Below are positions 56,640 to 64,000 of a stretch of DNA of 64,000 nucleotides, in pieces. Source of the DNA: Candidatus Zixiibacteriota bacterium. Lineage in GTDB: Bacteria; Zixibacteria; MSB-5A5; UBA10806; 4484-95. The first letter of the stretch is position 1. Each line of letters starts with the position of its first letter. A program made the position numbers and the translations under genes. The stretch spans positions 1 to 64,000 of the forward strand of contig JAAEQD010000148.1 in the NCBI GenBank assembly GCA_024231855.1. The letters are read 5' to 3'. Under the pieces are notes generated by a model. It did no database searches, had not been told where the DNA came from, and was given only the letters and a program-made list of their open reading frames with translations.

Positions 56640-57826
56640 GACCTAAATAACACACTTTCTTTCTCAAAAACGCGATGCGTGACGAATATGGCAAATGCCG
56701 CATATATCACAGTCGAAGTAAAGATAATAGCTATATATAGCCAGTTGATATTTCCCATCAATGCTTCCTTAATACTTAAGCATATATTAACCAAAGGCAA
56801 AAACGCCAGCTTCATATTAAGTTCCACTCCGGGTATAAATGATACCAGGGCCGGCAAGATAACCAGAATCATAAGCGGTGAAATATAACTCTGGGCTTCC
56901 TTATAACTTTTGGCGAAGATCGAAATTGACATCAAAAGAGCCGACAATAAACAGGCGGTAGGAATCATCATAAGGAGGATGACAAAAATCATAACCGGGG
57001 TTATCTCAAAACCTAAAAACTCTGTCATAGCCGTGGTCGATAGCAGGCCCAGATACATCGTGCCCGTCATACTGGATAAAACCAGTACCGTCGAGACTAC
57101 GGAAGTCGTCAGTATAGTCAGAAATTTGCCGGTAGCCAATTGCCATCTGGGCACCGGGCTGACTAGTATTGTCTCCAGCGTACCTCGTTCTTTCTCGCCG
57201 GCGGTCAAATCGATAGCCGTATACATGGCACCGATCATGCAGAGTATGATTATGATATATGGAATGAACATCGACAATAAAAATGATCCCATTTTCTCTT
57301 TGGCCACGTTCTCACGCTCAAGTTCAAACGGTTCGTTTAGAAGCGGGTCAAGATTTCTTTCGCTGAAGCGCCCTTCGACTATCCTGCCATGATAGATGTT
57401 TACGATTTTTGCAATCTTGTCGGCGGCGAAATTGGATTTGGCTTCGGCCGCATTGAAAAGGATTATAAGACCCGTAGAATCTATCGCTAAAATCTTTTCC
57501 TGAAAATCCTTGGGAATAATCAATGCCGCTCGTACTTTCTTGCTATTAATCGCTTGTTCGAGCGAGTCCGGATCGATTATGCAAATACTAACTTCTGTAG
57601 ATGAATCGATAAGGGCGTATAATTCCGGGGCACTATCACCGCCTATTATGGCAATTTGGTGAGTTTCCTCCGCCGATTTTTCGGCCATACTGGCCGCGAA
57701 TGCGGAGAAACCGAGGGTCATCAATGGAAATATAAAAATCGGCACAACAATCATTGAGATTATCGTTCGCTTGTCGCGAATTGTATCGAGGAGTTCTTTT
57801 TTGTAGATGATTCTGATATTACGCAC
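56636..57826 (-). CDS. ABC-2 type exporter permease (NatB-like)
   Basis: About 396 residues started at GTG 57826, with GGGGGA 5 bases upstream; a longer reading from 57850 would overlap the ATPase gene more. First helix after RNIRIIYKKELLDTIRDKRTI, a large extracytoplasmic loop, then five helices (including IIIILCMIGAMYTAIDLTAGEKERGTLETILVSPVPRW, the ABC-2 signature). Works with the ATPase encoded upstream, probably exporting sodium, drugs or an unknown compound. Confidence 0.88.
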   Translation of the reverse strand: MRNIRIIYKKELLDTIRDKRTIISMIVVPIFIFPLMTLGFSAFAASMAEKSAEETHQIAIIGGDSAPELYALIDSSTEVSICIIDPDSLEQAINSKKVRAALIIPKDFQEKILAIDSTGLIILFNAAEAKSNFAADKIAKIVNIYHGRIVEGRFSERNLDPLLNEPFELERENVAKEKMGSFLLSMFIPYIIIILCMIGAMYTAIDLTAGEKERGTLETILVSPVPRWQLATGKFLTILTTSVVSTVLVLSSMTGTMYLGLLSTTAMTEFLGFEITPVMIFVILLMMIPTACLLSALLMSISIFAKSYKEAQSYISPLMILVILPALVSFIPGVELNMKLAFLPLVNICLSIKEALMGNINWLYIAIIFTSTVIYAAFAIFVTHRVFEKESVLFRS

Positions 57827-58559
57827 CGATATCCCCCACAAGTTTAACAAATGTATCGTCTAAATCTACGCATCCGGATTTATTATTGAGTTCCTCCGGA
57901 GTAGCGGTAGTTATAATACTTCCTTTATGCAGAATCCCGATCCTGTCGCAAAGTTTCTCGGCCTCATGCATAACATGGGTTGAAAACACTATCGTTTTCG
58001 AGCGGGCTTTTTCGTTATTAATAAAATCCACTACGGATCTGCTGGCGATAACATCCAAACCGGCCGTAGGCTCATCGAGAATAATAGCTTCGGGATCATG
58101 AATCATAGTTCTGGCAATCGAAACTTTTTGCTTGGTACCGGATGACAACTTATCGCACTTAACATCGGCGAATTCGGCCATTCCCAACGTTTCCATGAGT
58201 TTGACCGTTCGTTGGGATGATTCGTTCCTGGTTAAGCCATAAAGCCTGCCGAAATATTCTATCATTTCGCGAGCCTTCAGCCGGCCATATAGCCCGGTAG
58301 AACCGGTAATAAAGCCCAATTTAGCTTTGGCCGCTTCGGGCTGCCGGGTCACATCGATTCCGTTAATTAACGCGGTTCCGATATCAGGCTTCAGCAAACC
58401 AGCCAGCATCCTCAAAGTGGTCGTCTTGCCCGCCCCGTTTAATCCCAATAGGCCAAATATCTCGCCCGGCTCAACTTCGAAAGATACATCATTAACGGCA
58501 ACTACCTGGCCGCGTTTTCTATCATTAAAGGCTTTTTTAAGATTTGTGGCTTTAATCAT
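57819..58559 (-). CDS. ABC transporter ATP-binding protein (NatA-like)
   Basis: 246 residues. Walker A GLNGAGKTT (39-47), signature LSSGTKQKV, Walker B AIILDEPTAGLD and H-loop STHVMHEAEKLCDRIG. Stop overlaps the permease start by 8 bases. The promoter -10 is only 6 bases ahead of the ATG and there is no ribosome site, so the message appears leaderless. Confidence 0.93.
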   Translation of the reverse strand: MIKATNLKKAFNDRKRGQVVAVNDVSFEVEPGEIFGLLGLNGAGKTTTLRMLAGLLKPDIGTALINGIDVTRQPEAAKAKLGFITGSTGLYGRLKAREMIEYFGRLYGLTRNESSQRTVKLMETLGMAEFADVKCDKLSSGTKQKVSIARTMIHDPEAIILDEPTAGLDVIASRSVVDFINNEKARSKTIVFSTHVMHEAEKLCDRIGILHKGSIITTATPEELNNKSGCVDLDDTFVKLVGDIGA

Positions 58560-58565
58560 AGCCCA

Positions 58566-58594
58566 ATTATAAAGAATCCCGTTTTTATAGTCAA
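58566..58594 (-). promoter_or_regulatory. Strong promoter giving a leaderless natA-type message
   Basis: Minus strand TTGACT, 17-base spacer, TATAAT. The spacer to the ATG is TGGGCT, so transcription should begin on or next to the A of the start codon. Confidence 0.7.
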
Positions 58595-58734
58595 CTTATA
58601 CTAATTAATATATTAACCGTAAAATACAAATTAATATCCGTCAGATGCCGACACGGGTTTAACCTGCAATCGGATGGCTACATGCTCCTGCCAGGTCAAG
58701 TTCAGAAGATTAGGCGCAAACCGCTATCGCGTAT

Positions 58735-60156
58735 TTACCTGATATTAGCGGCAGACGGTCTAATTCTTGTCTCCCAGTTATAATCTTTCGGCTCGCTTCG
58801 GGCGGTTGAGTGAATCATGCGATAATTTCCATAGCCGGACTCATCTACGAAAATAAAATACACGCCACCCTCTACATCATCGTAATTCCATCTGACCCAT
58901 GGCAATTCCTCTAATGAGGAGGGGAAATTTTCCTCATCGGACGGGGGCCCATAAACGATATGGACTCTTCCCCTGTCGGATCTCCAGCCATTTCCGGTGC
59001 TTCCAGAGGAACGAAATGATGAATATTCTTCATTAACGTATCTGAAGCGCTCATAATGTTCCAACTTAAACTCATTTATGCCCGTTTGAGGTGTCGGATC
59101 GCGCCTGGCCCAGAAAGCGGTGGCGAAGTTGGTTTTCGCATGAATAGGTAAAGCATCATATTGCTTTAATTCGTCGCGAGTAGCGATATAAAGCACTTGA
59201 TTCCTGAAGTTTTTAGCCTCTTCCTCGGTAGTGATTTCATCAGCTTCGGGAAAGTCCGAAAGCTCTTGTTTTTCTCTGGCTAATTCCCATTCACGCCGAC
59301 CCGGAGTTACTTCGAAATATTTCTCTTCCGATACACTGTTTCCACCCGCGTAAACAGTCATCACTATTTTATAAGAGCCGAGCTTAAAAGCGACAATATT
59401 AAAACCCTTCAATATGATCCCTGAATCTCCCGTGATATCGCTGGTTTGCGGGGGAAGTTCTTTATAGAGATTACCGTTGGCGTCATATACACGGGTATCG
59501 CAAGTATAATTTATCAATGCTTGATCGAGGTTATATACCTCGGCATATAAATAAACAATCTCATCATCATGCGAATAAATAGACCGCGTATTTGGGATCA
59601 TATTCATGCCGGCTTTATCGAAATTGCCGCCATCGGCATCGGTGATCTGATAAACCAATTCGATTTGAGAAAGGTTCAAATCGGTGTCGGAAAATGATGG
59701 TATTGCCAAGGGCAGTTGTACCATACCGGTTTTACCGGAATAAACGTCGGATGCTTTTATTGTTATCGTGTATTCACCGGGTTCAAGCCGGGCTTTAATT
59801 ATATCATTAATCAGATAGTTCGATATTTCCGCTTCCGCCAGGTTGGATATTCGATTGGCAACGCGCCAACTGTTAGCATCGATAGTATCGCCCATTTCGG
59901 TTTTTATCTCGACGTTCATATCCATCAAGGCGAAGTAGCCGACGCTATCAGGTTGAAATGATAATTGACTACGATTAAGAGAGTAATAAACCTCGACGAA
60001 ACAGACTTCTATATTATCAGAATACTTAAAGCAAGCGTAATCGGCTGCCAAAAACATATTATTTACGGCAGGACTCTGATCTATTTCACCAGGCGTTTGC
60101 GCGAATATTACCGATGTCGATAACAATAAAAAACTTATAACCAAGATTATTCTCAT
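58735..60156 (-). CDS. GWxTD-domain exported protein (first of two)
   Basis: 473 residues. Signal peptide (1-19), two beta-rich domains, then the GWxTD region GWRSDRGRVHIVYGPPSDEE (near 395-415), which ends in VRWNYDDVEGGVYFIFVDESGYGNYRMIHST. GWxTD proteins occur almost only in FCB and related lineages and have no assigned function. The motif here has Ser where Thr is usual. Its start overlaps the other GWxTD gene by 4 bases. Confidence 0.85.
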   Translation of the reverse strand: MRIILVISFLLLSTSVIFAQTPGEIDQSPAVNNMFLAADYACFKYSDNIEVCFVEVYYSLNRSQLSFQPDSVGYFALMDMNVEIKTEMGDTIDANSWRVANRISNLAEAEISNYLINDIIKARLEPGEYTITIKASDVYSGKTGMVQLPLAIPSFSDTDLNLSQIELVYQITDADGGNFDKAGMNMIPNTRSIYSHDDEIVYLYAEVYNLDQALINYTCDTRVYDANGNLYKELPPQTSDITGDSGIILKGFNIVAFKLGSYKIVMTVYAGGNSVSEEKYFEVTPGRREWELAREKQELSDFPEADEITTEEEAKNFRNQVLYIATRDELKQYDALPIHAKTNFATAFWARRDPTPQTGINEFKLEHYERFRYVNEEYSSFRSSGSTGNGWRSDRGRVHIVYGPPSDEENFPSSLEELPWVRWNYDDVEGGVYFIFVDESGYGNYRMIHSTARSEPKDYNWETRIRPSAANIR

Positions 60157-61454
60157 CGTCCACCTCCATATATATTAATGTTTTTGCTGATATCACCATC
60201 ATACGGGTATTCAAGAACGTATTCTCCGTAGCCGCCCCTATCAATGAATAGAAAACGTCGTTTAGGGGTATAGTAATACCATATCTCATATGGTTTGGTT
60301 TCAATATCGAAGGGGTGACGTTCTATATCATCGGGCTGCCCATGTATGATATGAACCATCCCCATATCAGTTTTCCAACCTTCTTTATTGGGAATTTCGA
60401 ATTTTTTGTTAGAGAACGCGATTCGTCGATAATACTCGTCTTTCAATTCATTTTCTTCGGTATCCGGGGCGAGGTCCTTGGATTTCCAAAACTTGTTCCA
60501 CTCTTTTATCCGTAATTCCTCTTCCGTTTTTTTAAGCTTCTCCATCTCCTTGGAGGTAGCAATATATCGAAGTTGCTCCACCGCGTTATCAAAATCATTT
60601 TCTACAAGTTGAAGAGCTGACCAGTTTATAGAAAAGCTACCTTTACTACTGACTATTTCGCCTTTAGATTCGGTAGCCCTATATAAGATTAAATCATACA
60701 ATCCGGGTTTCAGACTTTCAAGGTTTAAAGAATCAATAAATCCGATTGATGATTGACGACGTTCTCTATCGACAGCGTCAGTGACTACGATCTTGTTGCG
60801 TTTATCCCGGATTTCGTATACGAATCGAACGACTCCATTGAGATTACCCGGATCATAATATTCATAATAAAACTTAACGAATAGAAGATCATCTCCATAA
60901 CGTCGGTCGCAAGATGGTATAACCCGCCATTTTCCTTTACGAAAAATCGATTCTTCTCCAATTTCGTCGATATGCCTGGCGAAGTGGATTTGAGATATAT
61001 CCGGCCTGTCCTTTTTGTAATCGGGTATTCTAATTTCGGTTTCCAGAGGAATAGATGAGGAAGCGTTAAGATCATTCAAACTTACCTGAACATCATATTT
61101 CCCCGGAGCAATGTAATATTTGAAAAGATCAACAATATAGTTTTTGGGATTGTGCGCTTCCTTATAAGATTCGGCATATATCGTATTTTCCGCTTCAAAG
61201 GCAGTGATCTGTTTTTTACCATCTCTAATAATGGCCACAACACTGTATTTAGCCACATACTTTCCATCCTGACGAACATGAAGCAGATTTGACGAATATA
61301 TTTGATAATATATTTCGAATAAATTCACACCCGCGCTATCGGACTCGTAAGAAGCGAAATCAACATTGAATGCCGACGGCTGAATACCTACCTGCGGCCA
61401 GACCAAACCAAATGCAGTCATCATTATAAGAAATATTAATATTATTCTCGTCAA
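60153..61454 (-). CDS. GWxTD-domain exported protein (second)
   Basis: 433 residues. Signal peptide (about 1-20, FGLVWPQ), a beta-rich body, and GWKTDMGMVHIIHGQPDD with PYEIWYYYTPKRRFLFIDRGGYGEY at the C terminus. Parallel layout to its neighbour but clearly diverged. Starts at TTG with TTTAGGAGGATAAA. A 7-bp inverted repeat GTCGATT / AATCGAC lies upstream (61501-61529). Confidence 0.85.
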   Translation of the reverse strand: MTRIILIFLIMMTAFGLVWPQVGIQPSAFNVDFASYESDSAGVNLFEIYYQIYSSNLLHVRQDGKYVAKYSVVAIIRDGKKQITAFEAENTIYAESYKEAHNPKNYIVDLFKYYIAPGKYDVQVSLNDLNASSSIPLETEIRIPDYKKDRPDISQIHFARHIDEIGEESIFRKGKWRVIPSCDRRYGDDLLFVKFYYEYYDPGNLNGVVRFVYEIRDKRNKIVVTDAVDRERRQSSIGFIDSLNLESLKPGLYDLILYRATESKGEIVSSKGSFSINWSALQLVENDFDNAVEQLRYIATSKEMEKLKKTEEELRIKEWNKFWKSKDLAPDTEENELKDEYYRRIAFSNKKFEIPNKEGWKTDMGMVHIIHGQPDDIERHPFDIETKPYEIWYYYTPKRRFLFIDRGGYGEYVLEYPYDGDISKNINIYGGGR

Positions 61455-61654
61455 TTTATCCTCCTAAACCTTGAAAAATCTACTATCCGGCGATTTTTGG
61501 GTCGATTGACCTCCTGAAATTTAATCGACTACGATTAAAGGCGTTACAGCCATTTTCCCGGGATAACCGTATTTTTAAGATCAACGGCAAAATACCCTAA
61601 CATTATTATATAATGATATACCTAAAACTTCCAATTATATTCCAATGTTTCTTA

Positions 61655-62899
61655 TTATTCGTAATGCAAGCATTCAATCGGATCGAGCCGGGAAGCGCGG
61701 GCTGCCGGATAAATCCCGAAAACAAGGGCAACCCCCACGGAAAAGCAGAAACCAATAATTACCCAGGTAATTGACACGACCGCGGGCAATGGCGAAACCG
61801 CGGCAATGAACTGCGATAAAGCAATGCCAATCAATATCCCCAAACAGCCGCCAAAACTCGAAAGCACCATCGCTTCGATCAAAAATTGCCATAGAATACT
61901 CGATCTTTTAGCGCCAACCGCTTTCCGGATGCCGATTTCCTTGGTCCTCTCGGTTACCGAGACCAACATGATGTTCATCACCCCTACCCCGCCAACCATC
62001 AAACCGATTGATGAAATTATTATCATCACCATCCACACCGCTTGAGTTAATTGATCCCACATCTCCATAAGATTTTCTTGAGTAAAAACGGCGAAGTCGT
62101 TCTCATCGGAATACTTAAGTCCATGCCGCCGCCTCATCAAATCGGTAATCTGGTCGATAGCTTCCTGCATAACCCCCGGGCCTTTAGCTTTGCAGGCCAG
62201 CCAGAGGGCTTTCTCCTCGGGATGAAGTTTTTCATATGCTCCGTATGATACCAGGATGAAGTTATTTTCGCCGCTACCCATAATAGTATGTCGTTTTTCC
62301 ATAACACCAATTACAGTTAGCTTGTCGCCGTTTAATCGAATAGCTTTGCCGATTGGATCGATGCCGGGAAATAAAACATCTTTGACATCCTGACCAATTA
62401 CGCACACATACGCGCGATATTTGATATCGTTGTCCGTTAGAAATCTGCCAGATTCCACGTACACATTATTAACCACCTCAAAACCGGGTACGGTGCCAAA
62501 GAAGGCAAAATTCTTGGCGGTATAGCTCTTATATTTGGCTTCATTGCCACCGGGCTTGGTATAGTAATTCTGCGGTGCCACAGCCTCGATCAAGGGGCAG
62601 AACTCTTCGACAGCTTCGGCATCATCAAAAGTAATATCCGGTCTGTTACGTTCAGCTGAGCTTCGTCGGCCCATCTGGATACCGGGTTTGTATTTAGATA
62701 CATAAATCGCGCTCGAGCCGAGATTTTCAATCTGTTGTGCCATCGAGTTATTCAAGCCCTCGATAAGCGAAACCATTCCTATAATGGAGGTTACACCGAT
62801 TAGCACGCCCAGTATTGTCAAAAACGACCGCATTTTATGAGCTTTCACGGTGCCGAGCGCCATGAAGAAGCTTTCTTTGAATTCGGAAATTTTTACCAT
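61655..62899 (-). CDS. MacB-like ABC permease
   Basis: 414 residues. Helix 1 after KAHKMRSFLTILGVLIGVTSIIGMVSLIEGL, a long periplasmic MacB_PCD domain (about 45-285), then three helices of the FtsX domain, with MLVSVTERTKEIGIRKAVGAKRSSILWQFLIEA, the FtsX signature. Exports or releases substrate together with a MacB ATPase and a TolC-like partner, neither in the window. Sixteen bases downstream of its sister permease. Confidence 0.93.
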   Translation of the reverse strand: MVKISEFKESFFMALGTVKAHKMRSFLTILGVLIGVTSIIGMVSLIEGLNNSMAQQIENLGSSAIYVSKYKPGIQMGRRSSAERNRPDITFDDAEAVEEFCPLIEAVAPQNYYTKPGGNEAKYKSYTAKNFAFFGTVPGFEVVNNVYVESGRFLTDNDIKYRAYVCVIGQDVKDVLFPGIDPIGKAIRLNGDKLTVIGVMEKRHTIMGSGENNFILVSYGAYEKLHPEEKALWLACKAKGPGVMQEAIDQITDLMRRRHGLKYSDENDFAVFTQENLMEMWDQLTQAVWMVMIIISSIGLMVGGVGVMNIMLVSVTERTKEIGIRKAVGAKRSSILWQFLIEAMVLSSFGGCLGILIGIALSQFIAAVSPLPAVVSITWVIIGFCFSVGVALVFGIYPAARASRLDPIECLHYE

Positions 62900-62915
62900 T
62901 ATCTAAATCCTGTCG

Positions 62916-64000
62916 CTAATCAGCATGCAAACATTCAACGGGATCCAAACGAGCAGCCCTCATAGCCGGGAAGATACCGAAAAACAGCCCAACGGACGAC
63001 GCGATAGTCAAACCGGCTATCACCGACCAGGTTTCGACTGTTGCCGGTAAAGGAGAATACGCCCCCACAAGCAAAGCCAGGCTGGCCCCCAAACCGACTC
63101 CGATCGCGCCGCCAACTAATGAAAGCGTAACGGATTCAATTAAAAACTGCCACATGATATCACGCCTTTTAGCCCCAATAGCTTTTCTGATCCCTATTTC
63201 GCGAGTCCTTTCGGTAACGGAGACCAGCATGATATTCATTATTACTATACCGCCAACAACGAGCGAAATACTTGATACCCCAACCAGGACGATCCAGGCG
63301 GTGCCGGTGAGATCATCATAGAGCCGCATAATCGATTCGGCGGTATACATGCCGAAACTGTCGGGATCTTTATACCTATCGCCCCGGCGATTTCTCATGA
63401 TCACCCGAACTTGATCTTGTGATTCCTCCAGAAGCGGAACCGAAGGCGCTTTAATATGCAATTCGACATCTCGGTAACGGCCAAAACATTTCTGAAAAGT
63501 CTGAATGGGGATGGCCACCCAATTGTCCTGGTTCTGGCCTAAAAACGAGCCACGCTTGTTACCTACGCCAACGACTCTGAAATAATAATTACCGATTTTA
63601 ATCATCTTATCGATAGATTGTTCGCCGGGAAACAAATATTCGATTATGTCCGGACCGACCAGACATACTGCCGAACGATGCTGGTCATCCGTTTCAAGGA
63701 ATGACCTGCCGTAGTCGATATCGATATCCGAAACTTCTACATAATTCGAGGTCGTTCCCACGATGATAATATCTTCCATATAATTCGATTTGTGTTTAAC
63801 GGTTCGGCGCGTATAAGATGTTCCGCCGACTTCATCGCACAACTCGCAGTATCGTTGCACCGCGTACATGTCTTCAATTTTTATCTTTTTACGCTTTCTT
63901 GCTTCGCGAAATTGTTCATCGGATGTTATAATTCCGTAGCGATCCACCATGAAAGTCGAGGATCCCATTGAATTTATTTTGTTGGCCACATAATTGTTCA
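62916..64000 (-). CDS. MacB-like ABC permease, N terminus beyond the right edge
   Basis: At least 360 residues, cut off at the window end; by alignment with its sister about 45 residues including the first helix are missing. The reading frame is open to the edge (N-N-Y-V before the visible start). Contains the same MacB periplasmic domain and LVSVTERTREIGIRKAIGAKRRDIMWQFLIES. The two permeases likely arose by duplication and may form a heterodimer. The ATPase is probably just to the right. Confidence 0.92.
   Translation of the reverse strand, partial: NNYVANKINSMGSSTFMVDRYGIITSDEQFREARKRKKIKIEDMYAVQRYCELCDEVGGTSYTRRTVKHKSNYMEDIIIVGTTSNYVEVSDIDIDYGRSFLETDDQHRSAVCLVGPDIIEYLFPGEQSIDKMIKIGNYYFRVVGVGNKRGSFLGQNQDNWVAIPIQTFQKCFGRYRDVELHIKAPSVPLLEESQDQVRVIMRNRRGDRYKDPDSFGMYTAESIMRLYDDLTGTAWIVLVGVSSISLVVGGIVIMNIMLVSVTERTREIGIRKAIGAKRRDIMWQFLIESVTLSLVGGAIGVGLGASLALLVGAYSPLPATVETWSVIAGLTIASSVGLFFGIFPAMRAARLDPVECLHAD

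Noticed and set aside
58640-58735. Plus-strand segment with CCAGGTCAAGTTCAGAAG resembling SRP RNA helix 8
   Set aside because: The invariant GGAAGCAGC loop of SRP RNA is absent and no matching outer helix could be drawn; resemblance is judged to be chance.

Overview
Chromosomal fragment of a Gram-negative, probably uncultivated bacterium from the wider FCB group. The protein style resembles candidate phyla such as Zixibacteria, Marinimicrobia or KSB1. The clues are two GWxTD-domain proteins, a protein with a FlgD-like type IX-secretion sorting tail, many PD40-propeller and TPR lipoproteins, a peptidase/propeller/beta-barrel fusion, and a TonB-dependent receptor with a carboxypeptidase-regulatory N-domain. 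Taxonomy is an inference from gene content only; there is no 16S gene here. Most genes lie on the minus strand in short, tightly overlapping operons.

Layout. 0-3 kb: start of smc, a small unknown protein, rodZ-like, maf and dtd, read from one good sigma70-type promoter. 3-12.3 kb: a protein-folding cluster with clpB, two J-proteins, dnaK and two small heat-shock proteins. The sHsp end carries a sigma54-type (-24/-12) promoter with two similar palindromes upstream. 12.3-20.7 kb: HEAT-repeat protein, PQQ-type propeller lipoprotein, the peptidase/propeller/barrel protein, tatC, a SAM-hydrolase family protein and a PPC-domain protein. 20.7-22.4 kb: an AT-rich DUF262 + HEPN gene pair, a defence-like islet. 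22.5-36.8 kb: FKBP, cutA, a T9SS-sorted protein, a methyltransferase, several lipoproteins, a secreted ankyrin/metallo-beta-lactamase fusion, a TetR + TonB-receptor operon with a visible operator, and a ferredoxin-like protein. 37-40.4 kb: a methyltransferase, then meaB and the methylmalonyl-CoA mutase large subunit. 40.4-43.9 kb: a second AT-rich islet with an adenine methylase overlapping a large PD-(D/E)XK - DGQHR - HEPN protein, a likely undescribed restriction/abortive system. 43.9-50.6 kb: recJ, RNase P RNA, lemA, and a CHAT-protease/NTPase/TPR protein coupled to a zinc-ribbon protein and a membrane protein. 50.7-53.3 kb: guaB, a CdsZ-type zinc-ribbon coiled-coil protein and two tRNAs. 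53.4-53.7 kb: a near-consensus sigma54 promoter driving what looks like a ~70-nt small RNA with a C-rich, anti-Shine-Dalgarno segment. 53.8-64 kb: TPR lipoprotein, a GAF/SpoIIE phosphatase coupled to a NatAB-type ABC exporter, two GWxTD proteins and two MacB-like permeases.

The most novel candidates are (1) the sigma54-driven sRNA at 53.5 kb, (2) the methylase + nuclease-DGQHR-HEPN fusion at 40.7-43.8 kb, (3) the CHAT-STAND-TPR module at 46.8-50.5 kb, and (4) the sigma54 control of the small heat-shock operon. All functions are read from sequence motifs alone; no database search was run.
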